Positions 1 through 13,066 of a stretch of 64,000 bases of DNA are shown piece by piece. Positions within the stretch are counted from its first letter, which is position 1, and each line of letters begins with the position of its first letter. Below the pieces are notes generated by a model that was not told the DNA's origin, made no database searches, and saw nothing but the letters and a program-made list of their open reading frames with translations. Position numbers and translations under genes: made by a program. The DNA is from Anaeramoeba flamelloides (Eukaryota; Metamonada; Anaeramoebidae): positions 1 to 64,000 of the forward strand of contig JANTQA010000044.1 in assembly GCA_027625915.1 (NCBI GenBank), given 5' to 3'.

Positions 1-57
1 CTGATAAATGATTTTAAAGAAAATGATCTGAATCTTCCATTGAGAACAAGATCCTGA
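1..57 (+). CDS. possible C-terminal end of a gene entering from the left
   Basis: Frame 1 is open from the first base to a TGA at 55-57 and would encode 18 residues ending LPLRTRS. Composition is less extreme than the spacer that follows. It is too short to identify and could be chance; sequence left of the window would settle it. Confidence 0.2.
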   Translation: MINDFKENDLNLPLRTRS

Positions 58-611
58 AAATGTCCCAAAAAATAAATTTTTTTCTTAGCTAGCCAATGTT
101 GATTAATTCTGTAATCAACTAGTAGATTAAAATTGCCTTAAATAAATTTGCCAGTGTTTGAACAAAAGTAGAGCATAACCTTTAATGCACAAGGAAAAGC
201 ATTTAGGTGTATCTAGAACAAATAAAAAAAAAGGAATTTTGGCACAGAACTCAAGTGAGTTTAATTATGAATGGTGCCGTAAATTGTCATTTTATACGAT
301 TTTAAACCAGGTTTATTACCAAAAACCATAAAACAAATAAAAACAAAAAACAAAAAAATGCAAAACAAAAAAGAAAAAAATGTAGGTGTGTGAAGATGAA
401 TGATCAATTAAACAAACAAAAAATTTAAAGACTTGATCTAGTTTTGTGGTTTGGTAAAGCAAAACGTATGTCCGAAACGTAATTATAGTGAATTAGTTTT
501 AATATTGAATTCAAAGGTAAGAAAATAAAATAAAACCATTAAAAATTATTAAGACTAATGGTTTTTTGAAGGAGAATGAGTGTAAATGAAGAAGACAGCT
601 TAATAACTGGT
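58..611. other. spacer without recognised gene
   Basis: A/T-rich sequence with A-runs (around 225-380). No coding-like frame or repeat shared with the rest of the window was noticed. Confidence 0.5.
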
Positions 612-1166
612 TTATTCTCTTTTCAGTCTAGAAGAGCTTTCACATAAAGAAATTACTGATCTAAGTTCACCCTGGGGGTGATGACTTTATACTTGGAACA
701 CATGTGAATATTATAATTTTTTAAAAATATAAGAATAAAAAAAAAAAAGCAAAAAAGAAAAAAAAAAAAAAATAAAAAGAAAAAAAAAAAAAAATCACAA
801 ACCTGTAAAGTCTGTCCCCAAGTTTCTTGATCCAGTAGGTTGTTCTGAATAACTTTTCTTGGAACCTTTCCTTGGGTCCACTTCTTTTTTTCTTCTCTCC
901 TCTTTTGGCTTTAAGTGTGCGGCTTTTGATTTTGGTGCTTTTTTTGAGATTTGTTGTAAGTTTTAATCAAGAAGAATTTTTTTAAAAAATGATTTCTTTG
1001 GAGAAGATACCATTCCTAAAATGTTTTTCTTTTTCTTACTGTTAATTAAAATATTAAGATCAACATTTTCAGTCAACTATTAACCCAAAAATCACATCTC
1101 AGAATTAAAATAAATTATACAAAGTCACCAACCTTAAAGGAGCAAAAAGAAGAATACAAACCTCAT
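612..1166 (-). CDS. putative small basic protein, three exons, unidentified
   Basis: Reverse-strand model: exon 1 1166-1162 (ATG AG), exon 2 937-803, exon 3 684-612 ending TAA. Both introns (938-1161 and 685-802) start GTTTGT and end AAAG, and the phases agree across both junctions, giving 70 codons without a stop. The product is strongly basic at its N-terminus (MSTKIKSRTLKAKRG) and contains RTTYWIKKLGDRLY; I do not recognise it. Support is the less A/T-biased codons, the matching splice signals and the continuous phase. Against it are the tiny first exon and the lack of a known homologue. It could instead be the end of a longer gene whose upstream exon lies near 1162-1230. Confidence 0.3.
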
Positions 1167-1886
1167 ACTTAAACTGAGTTGGCGGGTGCCCTGGAAAATT
1201 CTTGAAAAATCTTTAGTAAGCACAATGCTTCTCTGAAGATCTCGAAATTTGAAAACATATTATCTGTGCAATGTGTTACCACTTGTTATTTTGGTTCTAG
1301 CTCATGATCTGTACTTGGTAGTGGATTTAATAGGGGTTCAAAAATGACAATTTGTACAATATATTTTTTTTTTTCCAAAATCCAAATTGAAGAGTTTAAG
1401 ACACGGCTGAACTTAAGTTTTAAAAAAATGTGGTTTGAAGTTGTTAATTGAAATTTTCAAACAAGTTTGGTTTTGTTGGGAGCTTTTAAAAAATTTTATT
1501 TTTTCATTTGGTTAATTGATAAAATAAGTAAATCAAGATTCTTTTCTACAACCCAAAATTGAAAAGCTATTCTTGAACACCTACCAACCTATTAATCTTA
1601 CACTCTTCAAATTTGATTTTGGAAAAAAAAATTATAAATTGTCAAAAATTGCAATATTGAACCACTGTTAAAACCCATACCAAAGACAAGATCGATAAGC
1701 TAAAAACCAAATCGACAACTCACTACACCCTACACAAGATAATCTTTTTTCAAATTTCAGGGATTGTAATCCTTAAAGAAAAAATTGTTCAATTTATTTT
1801 ACGACAAATTGTATATTCATGTAAAAAATAACTCAAATAAAAAAATCACAGACAAGGTGTTTACTATTAGTTACAAAGCAAAGAGA

Positions 1887-2062
1887 TCAAAAATTTCATT
1901 CAGATTTCCAAAAAAACACATATCTCAAGAATTAATATAAAACATCAAATACCGCAATTCTAAAATGCCAAATTAATAATTTATTCAAGTTGTAGGAATT
2001 AAAAATTTGAAATTTTGCTTAAGATAAAATCTTTTTCTAAAGCTGAATGAAAATTTTGTTTC
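1887..2062. mobile_element. palindromic MITE-like element, family with 25043-25228
   Basis: Left arm ATCAAAAATTTCATTCAG and right arm CTGAATGAAAATTTTGTTTC are inverted copies of one another. The same arms, better preserved, bound the element at 25043-25228. The interior is A/T-rich and non-coding. Target duplication was not resolved. Confidence 0.45.
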
Positions 2063-4868
2063 ATTTATTTTGAAAGAAATTGTAATTGTGAATATTAGGA
2101 AAATTGTTGTATAATTTCTTATATTTTAAATCAAAATTTTTTGTTTTTAAGAATCAAACTCTACAAAACGATAATTCACCACTGATTAGAGTGATTGTTA
2201 ATTGGAATTACACTTGTTCAAAACAATATTCAACAATTCAAAAAACAAGAATAAAAAATTATGTTTTATCTAAATTCCAGGAAACAAACAATCTATAAAA
2301 CCCTATAATTTTTCAAAAAAAGTAGATCTACTTATGCTATCAAATAATTACTTGATTATTCTATAAACACCCTGCTTTAATAAACTTTAAGCAGGTTTAT
2401 TAATTGGTTCATAAAAAAATTTGGTTATTTATAAAAGGATTTGATTTTATATGCCCCTACGGCCCAAAAAACACTAAAAAAGAAAAACTGATCAAATACT
2501 TTCCATTAATACAATTAAAAAAACTAAATGATAAAATAAAAATAAATAATGTTTCAATTTAACTTTTTCTTGAAAACATGTTTTGCCAAAATCATTGAAT
2601 TCACACTTGAAATTATGTATATTTTTAGATACACTATCTTTGTTTTTAACTCATTTACTAAAAACAAATCTGAAATTATGGGAATTTACTTTTCACAAAA
2701 AGGCACTAATTTGGTCTTCACAAATGTTTTTTTTAGTTTTAAATGGAGAATTAAAAAAATTAAACTAAAGAGATAAACTCTCTGAAAAACCATTCTAATT
2801 TAATATATTAACTTATATTCTTTGATTTCAAGCTTTTTCAACCCCAATTTTTCAAAAAAAAAAAAAGTGCACAGTAATTTCAAAAAATATTTTCGATATT
2901 CAAAAGTTAAGAGTCTTTTTATTCTAAAAAAAATTATCACAGTGTTTAATGGAATTAAGTTATGAACTTAATTTCGAAAAATATTAATCAGAAAAAAACA
3001 GTGCTTAATTTTATTAAGGATATATTAAAAGCGATTACACAACAATTTTCCTCATATTCACAATTAAAAATCTTGTCAGGAATTTTTTTCATTCCAATAT
3101 TTATTTCACTACTATACTGAATTATTTTAACAATGTGTTGTTTTACTTTTAAAGTGTATTTTTGTACACTTACTTCACCAATAATTGAATTTCAATCCCA
3201 TTCAAAGAAACTATTAATTTTTTGAAATAATCCAGAAATATGTGAAAATTGACCTTTTCAACAATGAGAAAATGTATCAATTTTTTCAAAATGATAATTA
3301 TTTTAGGAAAATAGCATTAAAGATAATTTTTTACTTAGAGTAATCAGATTTTTTACTATGTTTTTCAATTCCAAGATTTGGAAACTTTGTTTTTTTTTGT
3401 ATTAGTTATTAAATTTAAAGAGAGTTTTTAATAATTTCTATTCCCTATTGAGAATTTAAACTTACTTCTTCATTAGAACTCGAATTGACGAATTTTTAGA
3501 GAAGGGATATTTTATTTAAGAACAGAGTTCGTTGTGAGATTAGGGATTATTAATATTGATAAATTGCTTGATGAAAAAAGTGGTAATTTACTTTCCATAC
3601 TCCAAGTTGAATTATAAACCGAAATAAAATTTCATTCCACAGTGGTTCAAATAACAAGTGTTAACAACCCATAAACCATTACCAAAATTTAACTCGTATT
3701 GTTTTTTTCAGACTTGGGTATTTTAAATTAGGAAATTACATATAAATTCTTGGTTCAGATCCAAATTGATTTTTGAGGTTAGATCTTTGATTAATGTAAA
3801 TGATTAAATAATATTAAATCCTTTTGATGAAAAAATTTTGTCATATTTTCAAAATTTCTGAGAGATAAAAAAGGTTTTTATGATAAAAATTCAAAAAAAT
3901 GATCTTTTTCTCTTTTTTTTGTCAAAAAATTACATTTTTATCTTTCAATATCTTTGCAATTCTTTTTTAAAAGTAATTTAAAGATTCTAATTTCTTGTTT
4001 ACGTGCTATTTTAACCGGATTTATTGGTTTCTTTTATTTCTTCAGTCAAGCCAACATATATTTTTTTACATCAGTTAAATTTTCGTAATGGGTTAAATTC
4101 AAAAAAATTGGTTATTAACACCACTTTACTAACAAAAATTAAGTTCATAAAAGAATCATTAAAAAATCCAAACTCTTAAAAACATTCAGTAGTATCTATA
4201 TGAATAACTCTTTTCAATTTAGGTATCTTTAAATGATTTATTTCAATAAATTATAGTAAGTTTTTTTTCTGGGAAACGAATGAAAATATTAGATACTTTA
4301 TTTATTTAGAGAAAAGAGCAATTAAAGAAAAATTATCAAACAAAAAAAAGAGAAGAAGAAAAATAATTAAAATATATATAAAAAATAAAATTATCATTTT
4401 AATGACCAAATAGAAACTATCCATAAATATAAGTCTTTTTGTTTTACAATTAGCAATATTTCAGAGTCTTGATAATTTTAATATTTTTAGTGTTTTTCAT
4501 TATATTTGAACTTGGTACGGGACTAAAATTTATCTTAGAGATATTTAAAAGTATATTAAGCCATTAAAGAATGTCTTTTTTACTAGTGCGTAACAAGTAC
4601 AAATAACTCTAAAAAAGTGATTAAAAAATAGTGCTTACTTGCTGATCATATCGATTAAAAAAGACACCTTACACATTAATACTAAAATATATGAAATTAT
4701 TAAATTTTCCATTCTATTCGATATCAATTTCATAAAAAATATTGCCTCTGAAATTACAATAAAATTGACAATTAACAATTCCTATAAATACCCTTTGATG
4801 AAAACTTGTCATGAACTATATATTAATTGCCAAAAAATCCAATAATTAACTCTAAAGTTATTCTGATA

Positions 4869-5064
4869 CAGCCAATTTCAAATTTCAGACACAGACTTTC
4901 AACAAAAAAATATTACATAAAAAAATCTCAAATTAAAGTATATTTTTTGGAATTTTTTTTCATCGATTATTTTACTAGAATTTGAATTTTGTGCCCTAAT
5001 TTTCGTTTTTTTTTTGTGCCTTAAATATCCTTGAAAGTTTTTGTTTTATTAGTAGAACCAGCTG
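4869..5064. mobile_element. degenerate copy of the TA-flanked CAGTCAGTTTC hairpin MITE
   Basis: About 196 bp between TA dinucleotides, starting CAGCCAATTTC and ending near CCAGCTG. The interior keeps AATCTCAAATTAA, TACTAGAATTTGAATTTTGTG and GTGCCTTAAAT in the order seen in the copies inside the LINE. Clearly older than those copies. Confidence 0.6.
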
Positions 5065-5112
5065 TATCACTAAAACCCCTCATTAAAATATTTTAATCAA
5101 ATTTAAAGACAA

Positions 5113-5372
5113 CCCTAATAAAAAAAAATTTTTTATAACATCTAAAAACATTTTTATAACAAAAATTTACTTTTACATGATGATTTTTTCAATATTTTTT
5201 TCAAAAAAAATTTCTTATAACATTATATCATGTTATAAATTTTATAACACTTTTTATAACAAACAATTATGTTATAAAAATTTTTTTGATAAAATTTTAT
5301 AACATTTAAAACGTTTATAACACCTTTACAAAACATTTATAAAATTTTATAGTAAACATGTTTTTATTAGGG
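5113..5372. mobile_element. TTATAAC-rich MITE-like element (copy A)
   Basis: About 260 bp with inverted termini CCCTAATAAAAA and TTTTTATTAGGG. The interior carries at least eight copies of TTATAAC; the full unit GTTATAAC is its own reverse complement. A second copy lies at 29361-29623 with the same order of motifs. Non-coding. Confidence 0.6.
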
Positions 5373-5845
5373 AACAAAGAATATTCTTTTAACGATTACC
5401 TAAAAAAAAGAAATTAATGAAAAGGCTAAAAAAAAAAAAAAAAAAAAACAGTTACAAAAGATTCAACCTAAGAAAAAGAAAAACCTAAAAAATTTCAATT
5501 TGAATTCATAATTATTTGAGAATATCAATTTAATCAAACAAATAAATAATTATAAAATCAAACAAAAACATCCAAATTTATCTCTATTTTTGAAGAATAA
5601 TGTTAAAAAATTCTATATTTTTAGAACCAAACCTCGAATTAGCTGAATTTAACCAAAATAGGATTTAAAAATTTTTTTTAGAAATTATATAGTTATCGAA
5701 ATTAATTCGTTATTCAAAAATTTTTCAAACATAAGCCCGCCTCTAATTTAAATTTGAAATAGTAACTATATCAAAAACTTTGTTCCCTCTATTACCCAAA
5801 AAATATCTTTAGGATTATTTTAGAATTAACATACTTAATTTCACT

Positions 5846-6275
5846 ATTAATAAGAAAAAGGGTTATAAAATAAAAAAGATCAAGCATTTACTTGTTAACA
5901 CTGGATACACTGAAATATAAAAGTATGAATAACTTGTAACAAAAAATGGAAAAGCAAATACAACAATTACTAAAGGATTATAACCAATTGATCAAAAAAA
6001 AAAAAAAAAAAAAAAAAATTACAACAATTAAATAACGATCCCCCAAATGAACATTTATGATCAATAACCAAATCAAATTAAATAAAAATACCTGTACTAT
6101 GATTGAGGATTATTAATCAATGCAATCCTGTTTTATTTCCTGATTTCATCAAATTTGTTCTTATATAACTTTTATTATTTTTTTTTAATCTTTTTTTTTT
6201 CCTTTCAATTTTTAGGTTGACCCCTTTTAACAATATAATTAATTTGAGGTAAACAATCCAGATGAAAAGATGTTT
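5846..6275 (+). repeat. dispersed repeat R1, copy 1
   Basis: Shares AAAAGATCAAG, AAGTATGA, an ATTACAACAATTAAATAACG block, GATCCCC, GAACATTTATGATCAATAA and a following T-rich tract with copies near 11311-11845 and 46296-46830, in the same order and orientation. This copy contains a long A-run at about 5995-6018. Non-coding; ends not defined. Confidence 0.55.
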
Positions 6276-8285
6276 ACTATATGAATAAACGTTTAAATTT
6301 CCTTACTTAAAATTTTTTTAAAATGATATTAAGAGATAAATTTATACTACGTATCCCAATAATTCTAAAAATATTTATTTTTTAAAAAATTCAAACAAAA
6401 TTCATAAGATTATTCTAATTTTATGCCACTACATCTTGGAATATGACACAAAAACTAAAAAAAAAAAAAAAATGATTTAAAAACTCAAGATTCGGAGAGA
6501 GTTTAAAAGATAATATTTTTTGAATTTTTAAGGATTTTGAATGTAAAAAGTAGGGATTAAAAATTTTGATAAATTTCTGGATAAATATAAACTTACATTA
6601 ATACCCCTTATTTACATATTGTGAAACAGTAATTCTCATTTAATTTTAAACTTTATTTGTAAATCCAAAATAAAATTTATAGAGATTATAATAATTTGGA
6701 ATGGTTTTTATCCTAATGAAAATATGATTTTAGAACCCCTTCCAAGATAAAAACTAAATTTATAATAATAAAAAAAATGATTTGAGACAAATACCAAAAA
6801 TCTAAAAAAAAAAAAACTAAAATATCAAACATCAACAATATTTCTGACCGCTATTTTATTATCAACCAATAAATATGCAATTATTTCGGGAAATAATACC
6901 AACCAGACTATAATATTTGCCAAATCTTTATTTTTTTTTTGTACAATTCTCTCAAAATAACGAACCCTTTACAAATAAAGAAAAACAATCAAATAACTTA
7001 CACCCCTCGAAAGGTATTTTCAAAAGATATCTAGGTTACTTTTAAATACAAATATTAAAAATCCAGATTATTGTTCAGGATTTAAGATTACTAAAATACT
7101 TTATCAATTGAATGAAGAATTTTTTTTAATTAAATTCATTTTCATTTTCAAAATTTAAATGATATAAAAAACAATTTTAGATCAAAAATTTATCAAAAAA
7201 AACTTGTTTTTTTAGAAAATAATCAATATATTGAAAAATATAAAAGACATTTGTGTTCAAAATCACACACTGTATGAGATATTTTAGTAAAAAAAAAATT
7301 TTTTTTATTATACAAATATACCTTTCTTAATTTTGAGATTATTATATTATTTTCCAAAATAGCTTCACTCAAAAACACTTCTTTAAAACAATAATTATTT
7401 TTATACCTTTTCAAAATCTATTACATTTCCTGTTATTTTTATATTTAATTCCTCATGATTCTGAAAATAATTAAACAATACTAATTTTTTTTTATAAATT
7501 TAAAATTCTTTCAAAAATTTAAATTGTAGAATTATTGATCTATAGTTCTTGCATTTTTTTTCATTTTAGTTGTTAATTTGGTAATTCCAACATTTCAATA
7601 ATTATTCATTGAAATAAATATAATCAATTTTTAACTCTATTCTTGTTAAAATAGACGATTTATATATTTAATTATTTATAAAATAATGATCATTGAGAAC
7701 AATTTTTTAAAAGTAAAAAAAGGAATCTTGAAATTATTAATTTTTTTTTTTTTTAATGACAGAAAAAAAAAAAAAAAAACCAATTACATAACCAGTATAT
7801 AAAATTGTAAAAATAAGACAAATCAATACCCAAATATCAAAAAATACCAGTTTTTTATTTCTTCATTCTAGTAACTAATTTAAAAGTTAATTTAATTTCT
7901 TGAACTTTGATAAACAAATATAACTAGCAATTATTGATATTATCTCTAAAAAAAAAATTATATTTCAGAAATACTAAACTCAGTGTATGTGAGTTTTAAT
8001 ACTTTTAATTTAAGATTTAAGTTGATAATCAGCCTTCTGATTTAAAAATTGAAATAAATAAAAAAAAAAAAACTTAAATCCCCTTTTTTGAGAAAAGATA
8101 ATTTGTTCACAAATGAAAAACAAACCTTCAAATAAGAATTAGAAATCACATTCAAAAAAATTCAACAGGACAGAATTCACTTCAAAAATCTTCCTATTTT
8201 AAACTACAAACATAATAAAAAAAAAAAAATAAAAAAATAAAAGCTTTCTCCATTTTAATTTATTTATTCACTATTATCTCATTAA

Positions 8286-8407
8286 GCTGTTTGAAAAAAA
8301 GTTTGTACTACGAGTTTTAAAAGTGGTACTTCAAATGATCTAATTACCTTTTAAAAGCATTTGAAAAACACTTGAAAAAACATTAATAGCCACTTTTTTC
8401 AAACAGT
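8286..8407. mobile_element. short MITE-like inverted-repeat element
   Basis: Begins GCTGTTTGAAAAAAAGT and ends CACTTTTTTCAAACAG, imperfect inverted termini about 120 bp apart. A similar pair of ends occurs at 28072-28148. Confidence 0.4.
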
Positions 8408-8633
8408 TGTATAAAAACATTATAAAAAAAAAAAAGAATTAATTTAATTTACAATTGATAGATTTGTTCAAAATAAAAAAAAAAATAATATTAATAATAC
8501 ATTCATACAATCACACACACATACAGCATATATATGTAAATAAGTATGTATTTGTTATAATAATCTTTACAATTAATGGTAATTCAAATATTTCCTTAAA
8601 AATAAAAAACAAAAACAAAAACATAATGATCTG

Positions 8634-9647
8634 TTAATTTTGACCATAGTGTTTTAAAGAAACCAAAAGATTTATGAGTTCTTCTGTTAACTCTTGTTCA
8701 GATTTCTCTGAAAAGTTTGTTATTTCATTATTATTCACATTCTCATTTTGATGGTTTTTTAATTTGATATATTTTCTTTTGTGATGGTGAACTGGCTCTT
8801 CGTCAGTCATTTCTTCTGGGAATCGATCGTTTTGTCTTGCGATTGTTTTGAGATTTGATTTTTGAATAATTTTGGGTTTTCTTCTTTTTCTCGAACCTTT
8901 TTGTTTTAATAATTGGGTTTGTCTAGTTTTATTACATTTGATCTTTCTTCTGGCAAATCTTAATACATCTCTTTTCATTGCAGTTGCATTTTTAAGATTA
9001 AACCGTGCTACAAAAAAGAAACTCAAGCCTCGATGAATTTTTTTAATTTTTGCACCAAGCTCACCTTTCTGATTGTTCTTCTTGGGTGTGTTCATATCGT
9101 TCTTCCCAGAATTTAATTTGGTACACAATTTTTTCAAAGCAACTTTTTGGATAATGACTTGGCTAGGTAATTGGTAGTCGGGTTCCAAAAAAAGTGCATT
9201 CTCTATTCCCCGAAACATTTTGGGACATTTTTGAAATGCTTTTTTCATCGCAAACCCCATTTTTTGATATTTCTTCGAATATTCCTTTGTAAATAGATAG
9301 TTTTCAATTTGCTCACCTACTTGATAATTCTTTTGAAAATGAAAATTAATCCACTCTTTGTCACCTTGTACATCACAACTTTGGTCAAGGTCATAGGGGT
9401 TGTCACAACTAGAATTGGTTAAATTAAATTTTCGTAAAATAAAATAATTTAGATCATATTTTGTTAATTTGTATCTCCTCAGAAGAGAGCTATTGATTTG
9501 AATACTCTTTGGACAATTGGGCCATTTTAAGGAACCTTTGTTCAAACCAGAGACGTAATTTTTTCCCATTCCTAAAAGTTCTTCCAATCTTTTTTGGTTA
9601 ATCGTCTTTGATCGTATTTTTTTTGTTTTTTCTTTTGCTTTGATCAT
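8634..9647 (-). CDS. unrecognised basic 337-residue protein, single exon
   Basis: Uninterrupted frame from ATG (9647-9645) to TAA, the longest intronless frame of non-repetitive composition in the left part of the window. The residues are diverse rather than K/N/I-only, with several W, C, P and H, which argues for real coding. It is strongly basic. An N-terminal block around residues 20-80 (RLEELLGMG, KWPNCPK) looks globular. Residues about 220-275 form an RK-rich stretch (ARRKIK, KGSRKRRKPK) that would suit nuclear or nucleolar targeting. The tail is N/E-rich with a possible C-terminal helix. There are no zinc-binding clusters, membrane segments or signal peptide. I cannot assign a family; a lineage-specific nucleic-acid-binding protein is only a guess. 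Confidence 0.65.
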   Translation of the reverse strand: MIKAKEKTKKIRSKTINQKRLEELLGMGKNYVSGLNKGSLKWPNCPKSIQINSSLLRRYKLTKYDLNYFILRKFNLTNSSCDNPYDLDQSCDVQGDKEWINFHFQKNYQVGEQIENYLFTKEYSKKYQKMGFAMKKAFQKCPKMFRGIENALFLEPDYQLPSQVIIQKVALKKLCTKLNSGKNDMNTPKKNNQKGELGAKIKKIHRGLSFFFVARFNLKNATAMKRDVLRFARRKIKCNKTRQTQLLKQKGSRKRRKPKIIQKSNLKTIARQNDRFPEEMTDEEPVHHHKRKYIKLKNHQNENVNNNEITNFSEKSEQELTEELINLLVSLKHYGQN

Positions 9648-11310
9648 CTTTGAATAGAGTAGGTCTGTTTTGTTTTGTTTTGTTTTTTTTTTTAATCTAC
9701 AGTTTGAGTATATTATTTCAACTGAAACAGTGTACGGGTTTTTTAAGAAATAATTGTGTTTATTTTTCCTATTTTCTGATCAAAAAAAAGGATCTTTAAA
9801 AATAAATAAATTTTAATTCACCGTAAAGTTCTCAAATTTTAATGTTGAAAGAAATGTCAAATTATATTCTAAAGAGAGACACCAAAGATTATTTTTCCTT
9901 GGTGGTTCTTGGTGTACTTTTCATAAAAGTTAAAAAAAGGGTTGGGAATTAAGTGATTTTACGAAAAACATATTTTTTTTTATTTCGACTTTTGTGATCA
10001 ATAATCTTTGGAACCGATTTTAATCAAGACTTTGCTCAAATGGAAAATATATTAGGTGTTTTCGTTTTAATTTTCTTTAATTTTTTTACTTAATATTTAA
10101 AAATTTGATAGTTTTAATTTTGGATCATTTTTTTTACCCCTTTAAATTTCTAAGATATGTTTAATAGTTGGGGTTGGTGATGGATATTTAATCCAAAGAT
10201 CATTATTTGAGAAAATTTTAAATTTTCCATTCTTATTAATTGATGATTTTATCACTTTAGTGAATAAAAATCTTTTTAGATCACCAAAACCAATCGACTC
10301 ACAATTATTCTTTTGATTTTATTTTGTTGAATTGAATACAATAAGAAATTTTTTGATCTGGAAAACAAAGTAGCAATTTAATCAAGAAAAGGGAGAGTTT
10401 AGGTTTAGTAATAACGAACACCTGATTAGATTTTTTTCTCAATCTTGAATAATTATTAATAAAATGGAAAAAAATGTTTTTTCATCATATTAATGAAAAA
10501 TAATCAAAGGAACTGTCATTCTGAAATTTTTTGTTATCTTTATTTTTACTCAATAATTAAATAAAGTGATCTTTCAAAATTTTGAATTTTTTTGATGAAA
10601 AGAAATTGATCTTTTTAATTTGTAAAAGTAAGAAGTTAGTTCATTGTGATTTTTTCAAATAGAAAAAGATCTGTTTCTTATAAATAATAAAAAAGTTATT
10701 AAAAAATTTATGATCATTTTCAAAACTGATGATTATCAGTTTGAAAAAGTTTTTAGGATACAGTCTTTAAGATCAAGTAAAATAATTTAGATAACATTTT
10801 TTAAAAATTCAGTTACTCGTCTCTTTAAATTAATAACCATTATTTATAATTGAGAAGTTTTTTTTTTATCCTCTGTACATGTAGAGGAATAAACAATATA
10901 TTACTTTTAATAATACCCTTACCCTTTCTGTTATTTTTTTTTCTTCTTTATTTAAATATCAAAAGTCTCAAAGTATAAAAAGATCTTAATAAATACCAAA
11001 AAATATTTAGAAAATTGAGGTGATGTAATATATTTTTAGTTGAATTTAATTATTATTAGCTAAAAAATTACCCTGTTTCTTTTTTTTTAATGAAAGTACA
11101 TCACAAAAAATTCATGGTACACATTTCAAAAATTAAGATTACAACTTGAAAGATTTTTTTTTTATTTTTTTTAATTTTTAAAATCTCAAGATAGAATATG
11201 TTTAGAATGATTAAAATGAATTATTCATAAGATTTATTGATTAATTGTAAAAGGATACTAGACTATATATTTTTATTTTTTCCATTTTTTATATGGTTTA
11301 ATTGTATTTT

Positions 11311-11845
11311 TATTGGGAAGATGATTTTACAAAAGAAAAAGATCAAGTGATAACTTACTAATACTGAGATTAAGAAACACTAAAGTATGATAAACTTGAA
11401 AAGAAAAACGAAAAAGTAAAGAAAAAATTATTAAAAGTAAAAAAAGTAAACCAGTTCAAAAAGAAAAAAGAAATTACAACTATTAAATAACGATCTCCTA
11501 ATGAACATTCATGATCAATAATCAAATCAAATTAAATTGATAAAAATATTTGGCTGTTTTCAAGGAAGTTCTTATTTCAAGATAACATTTTTATTTATTT
11601 TTTTATTTTTAAAAATTGTCTTCTATCAACTCTTTCTAAATTTCTTTTCTTTTTTTTCTTTTTCTTTTTATTTTTTCTTGTCAATTTCTTGTTTTTGCCT
11701 TTTGACCATCAAGACAATTTGGGTATGTCATTTCCATAAATAAAGATAAAATATATGATTTTCTACACAATTTTCCTTTTTAGGAATTCATGTAAAAGGA
11801 AATCTTGTGAAATATTTACCGGACTTCAATAATAATAATAAAAAT
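11311..11845 (+). repeat. dispersed repeat R1, copy 2
   Basis: Aligns by eye with 46296-46830 over its length: TATTGGGAAGA, AAAAGATCAAGTG, AATAACGATC, GAACATTCATGATCAAT, a T-rich tract, GGGTATGTC, ATATATGATTTT and GTAAAAGGA occur in the same order. No coding potential. Confidence 0.6.
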
Positions 11846-13066
11846 AATCAATATTTGTATATTTGATTAATACTGTGTACGAGTTACTATAACTGAAATT
11901 TATTTTATTCCCAGATAATTTATTTTATCTCTTCGAAAATCAGATATTGTTATTAATATTTCATTAAATACTAATCATATATATATACATACATACACAC
12001 ATACATATATATTAAGGAGATTTTCGAAAAAAATATTTTTTTCCTTAACTTTATCATTTTTTTGAGATTAATATTATTAATATAAAATTTTGTTTCTTGA
12101 CACTTCTTATAAAATTTTAATTTAATTAGAAATTCTTTCAAAAAATAATTATATTTATATTTTATACTTAATCCCTTTATGAGATGATTTTTAAAAATAT
12201 TTGAAGAATACCAAAATATTGAAGAAAAAAAATTTAAAAGTAGTTTAGAATCTTAAAAATTATAGATTTATTATTCTTATAATTCTTCTTGTTTTTTTTT
12301 TTAAAATAAACGTGATTGTTCTCTTATCTATGATGAAATTAATAAGTATTCATTGAAATAATGCTCCATTAAGTAAGTAAAATAAATTTTATTGTTGTTT
12401 CTTCATTGTACAAAATTATAGAAAAAAATACACTAGATATCAGATTAAAACTACTCTGAAAATACAAACTGATATTTTTTTTTTTCATTTTAATAAAATC
12501 AATTTAATTATTGAATAAATGAACACAATAATTTTTATTGAATTTGATTTTAGAAATTATTTTTTTTAATAGGGAAAGTAAATATATCAACATAAATGAA
12601 ACAAAATTAGAATCCAAAATCGATTTCCCCTTTTCTAAACTAATTAAATTACTAATTAATAACAGTTTTACTTAATCGAGAAAATGATTTATTTATTTTT
12701 TTTTTTTTAATCTTTTCTTTCTATCTGATCTTAATATCATGTTAAAAATTGAGTCTAGAAACTATTAACCGAAATAACAATTTTCCCAAAAAAATGAAAT
12801 CTTTAATATTCTAATGTCCTTTATTGCAAAACTTATTGAATTTTTTTATTGAATTTGCTTTTTTAAATTTCAATAACAAAAACCTCAATACCCCCATTGT
12901 TTTTTTGCTCAGTTTTAAATACAATTTCAAATCAACAAAAAAGAAAAATTCAAATGATTTATTCCAAAAGTAACTCAATTATAAAAAAAAAATCAAAAGA
13001 TCAGAAAAGATTATTTTTTAATTATTTGATAAAAAAAAAAAAAATTCTGTAAAAAATTTTTTTTTG

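Larger units (their letters stand above)
1167..8633. other. 7.5-kb gene-poor, repeat-rich spacer
   Basis: No convincing gene. Open frames at 2104-2298, 2549-2776 and 4639-4845 have only A/T-driven composition and no recognisable domain. The spacer holds MITE-like elements (listed separately), a dispersed repeat copy near 5846-6275, and long A/T homopolymers. The segments near 2350-2440 and 3030-3090 resemble one contiguous stretch at about 18,340-18,430, as if about 590 bp had been inserted in the left copy or lost from the right one. Confidence 0.5.

Noticed and set aside
4639-4845. 68-codon plus-strand frame
   Set aside because: Composition is I/K/N/T-rich as expected of random A/T-rich DNA, without motif or splice context.
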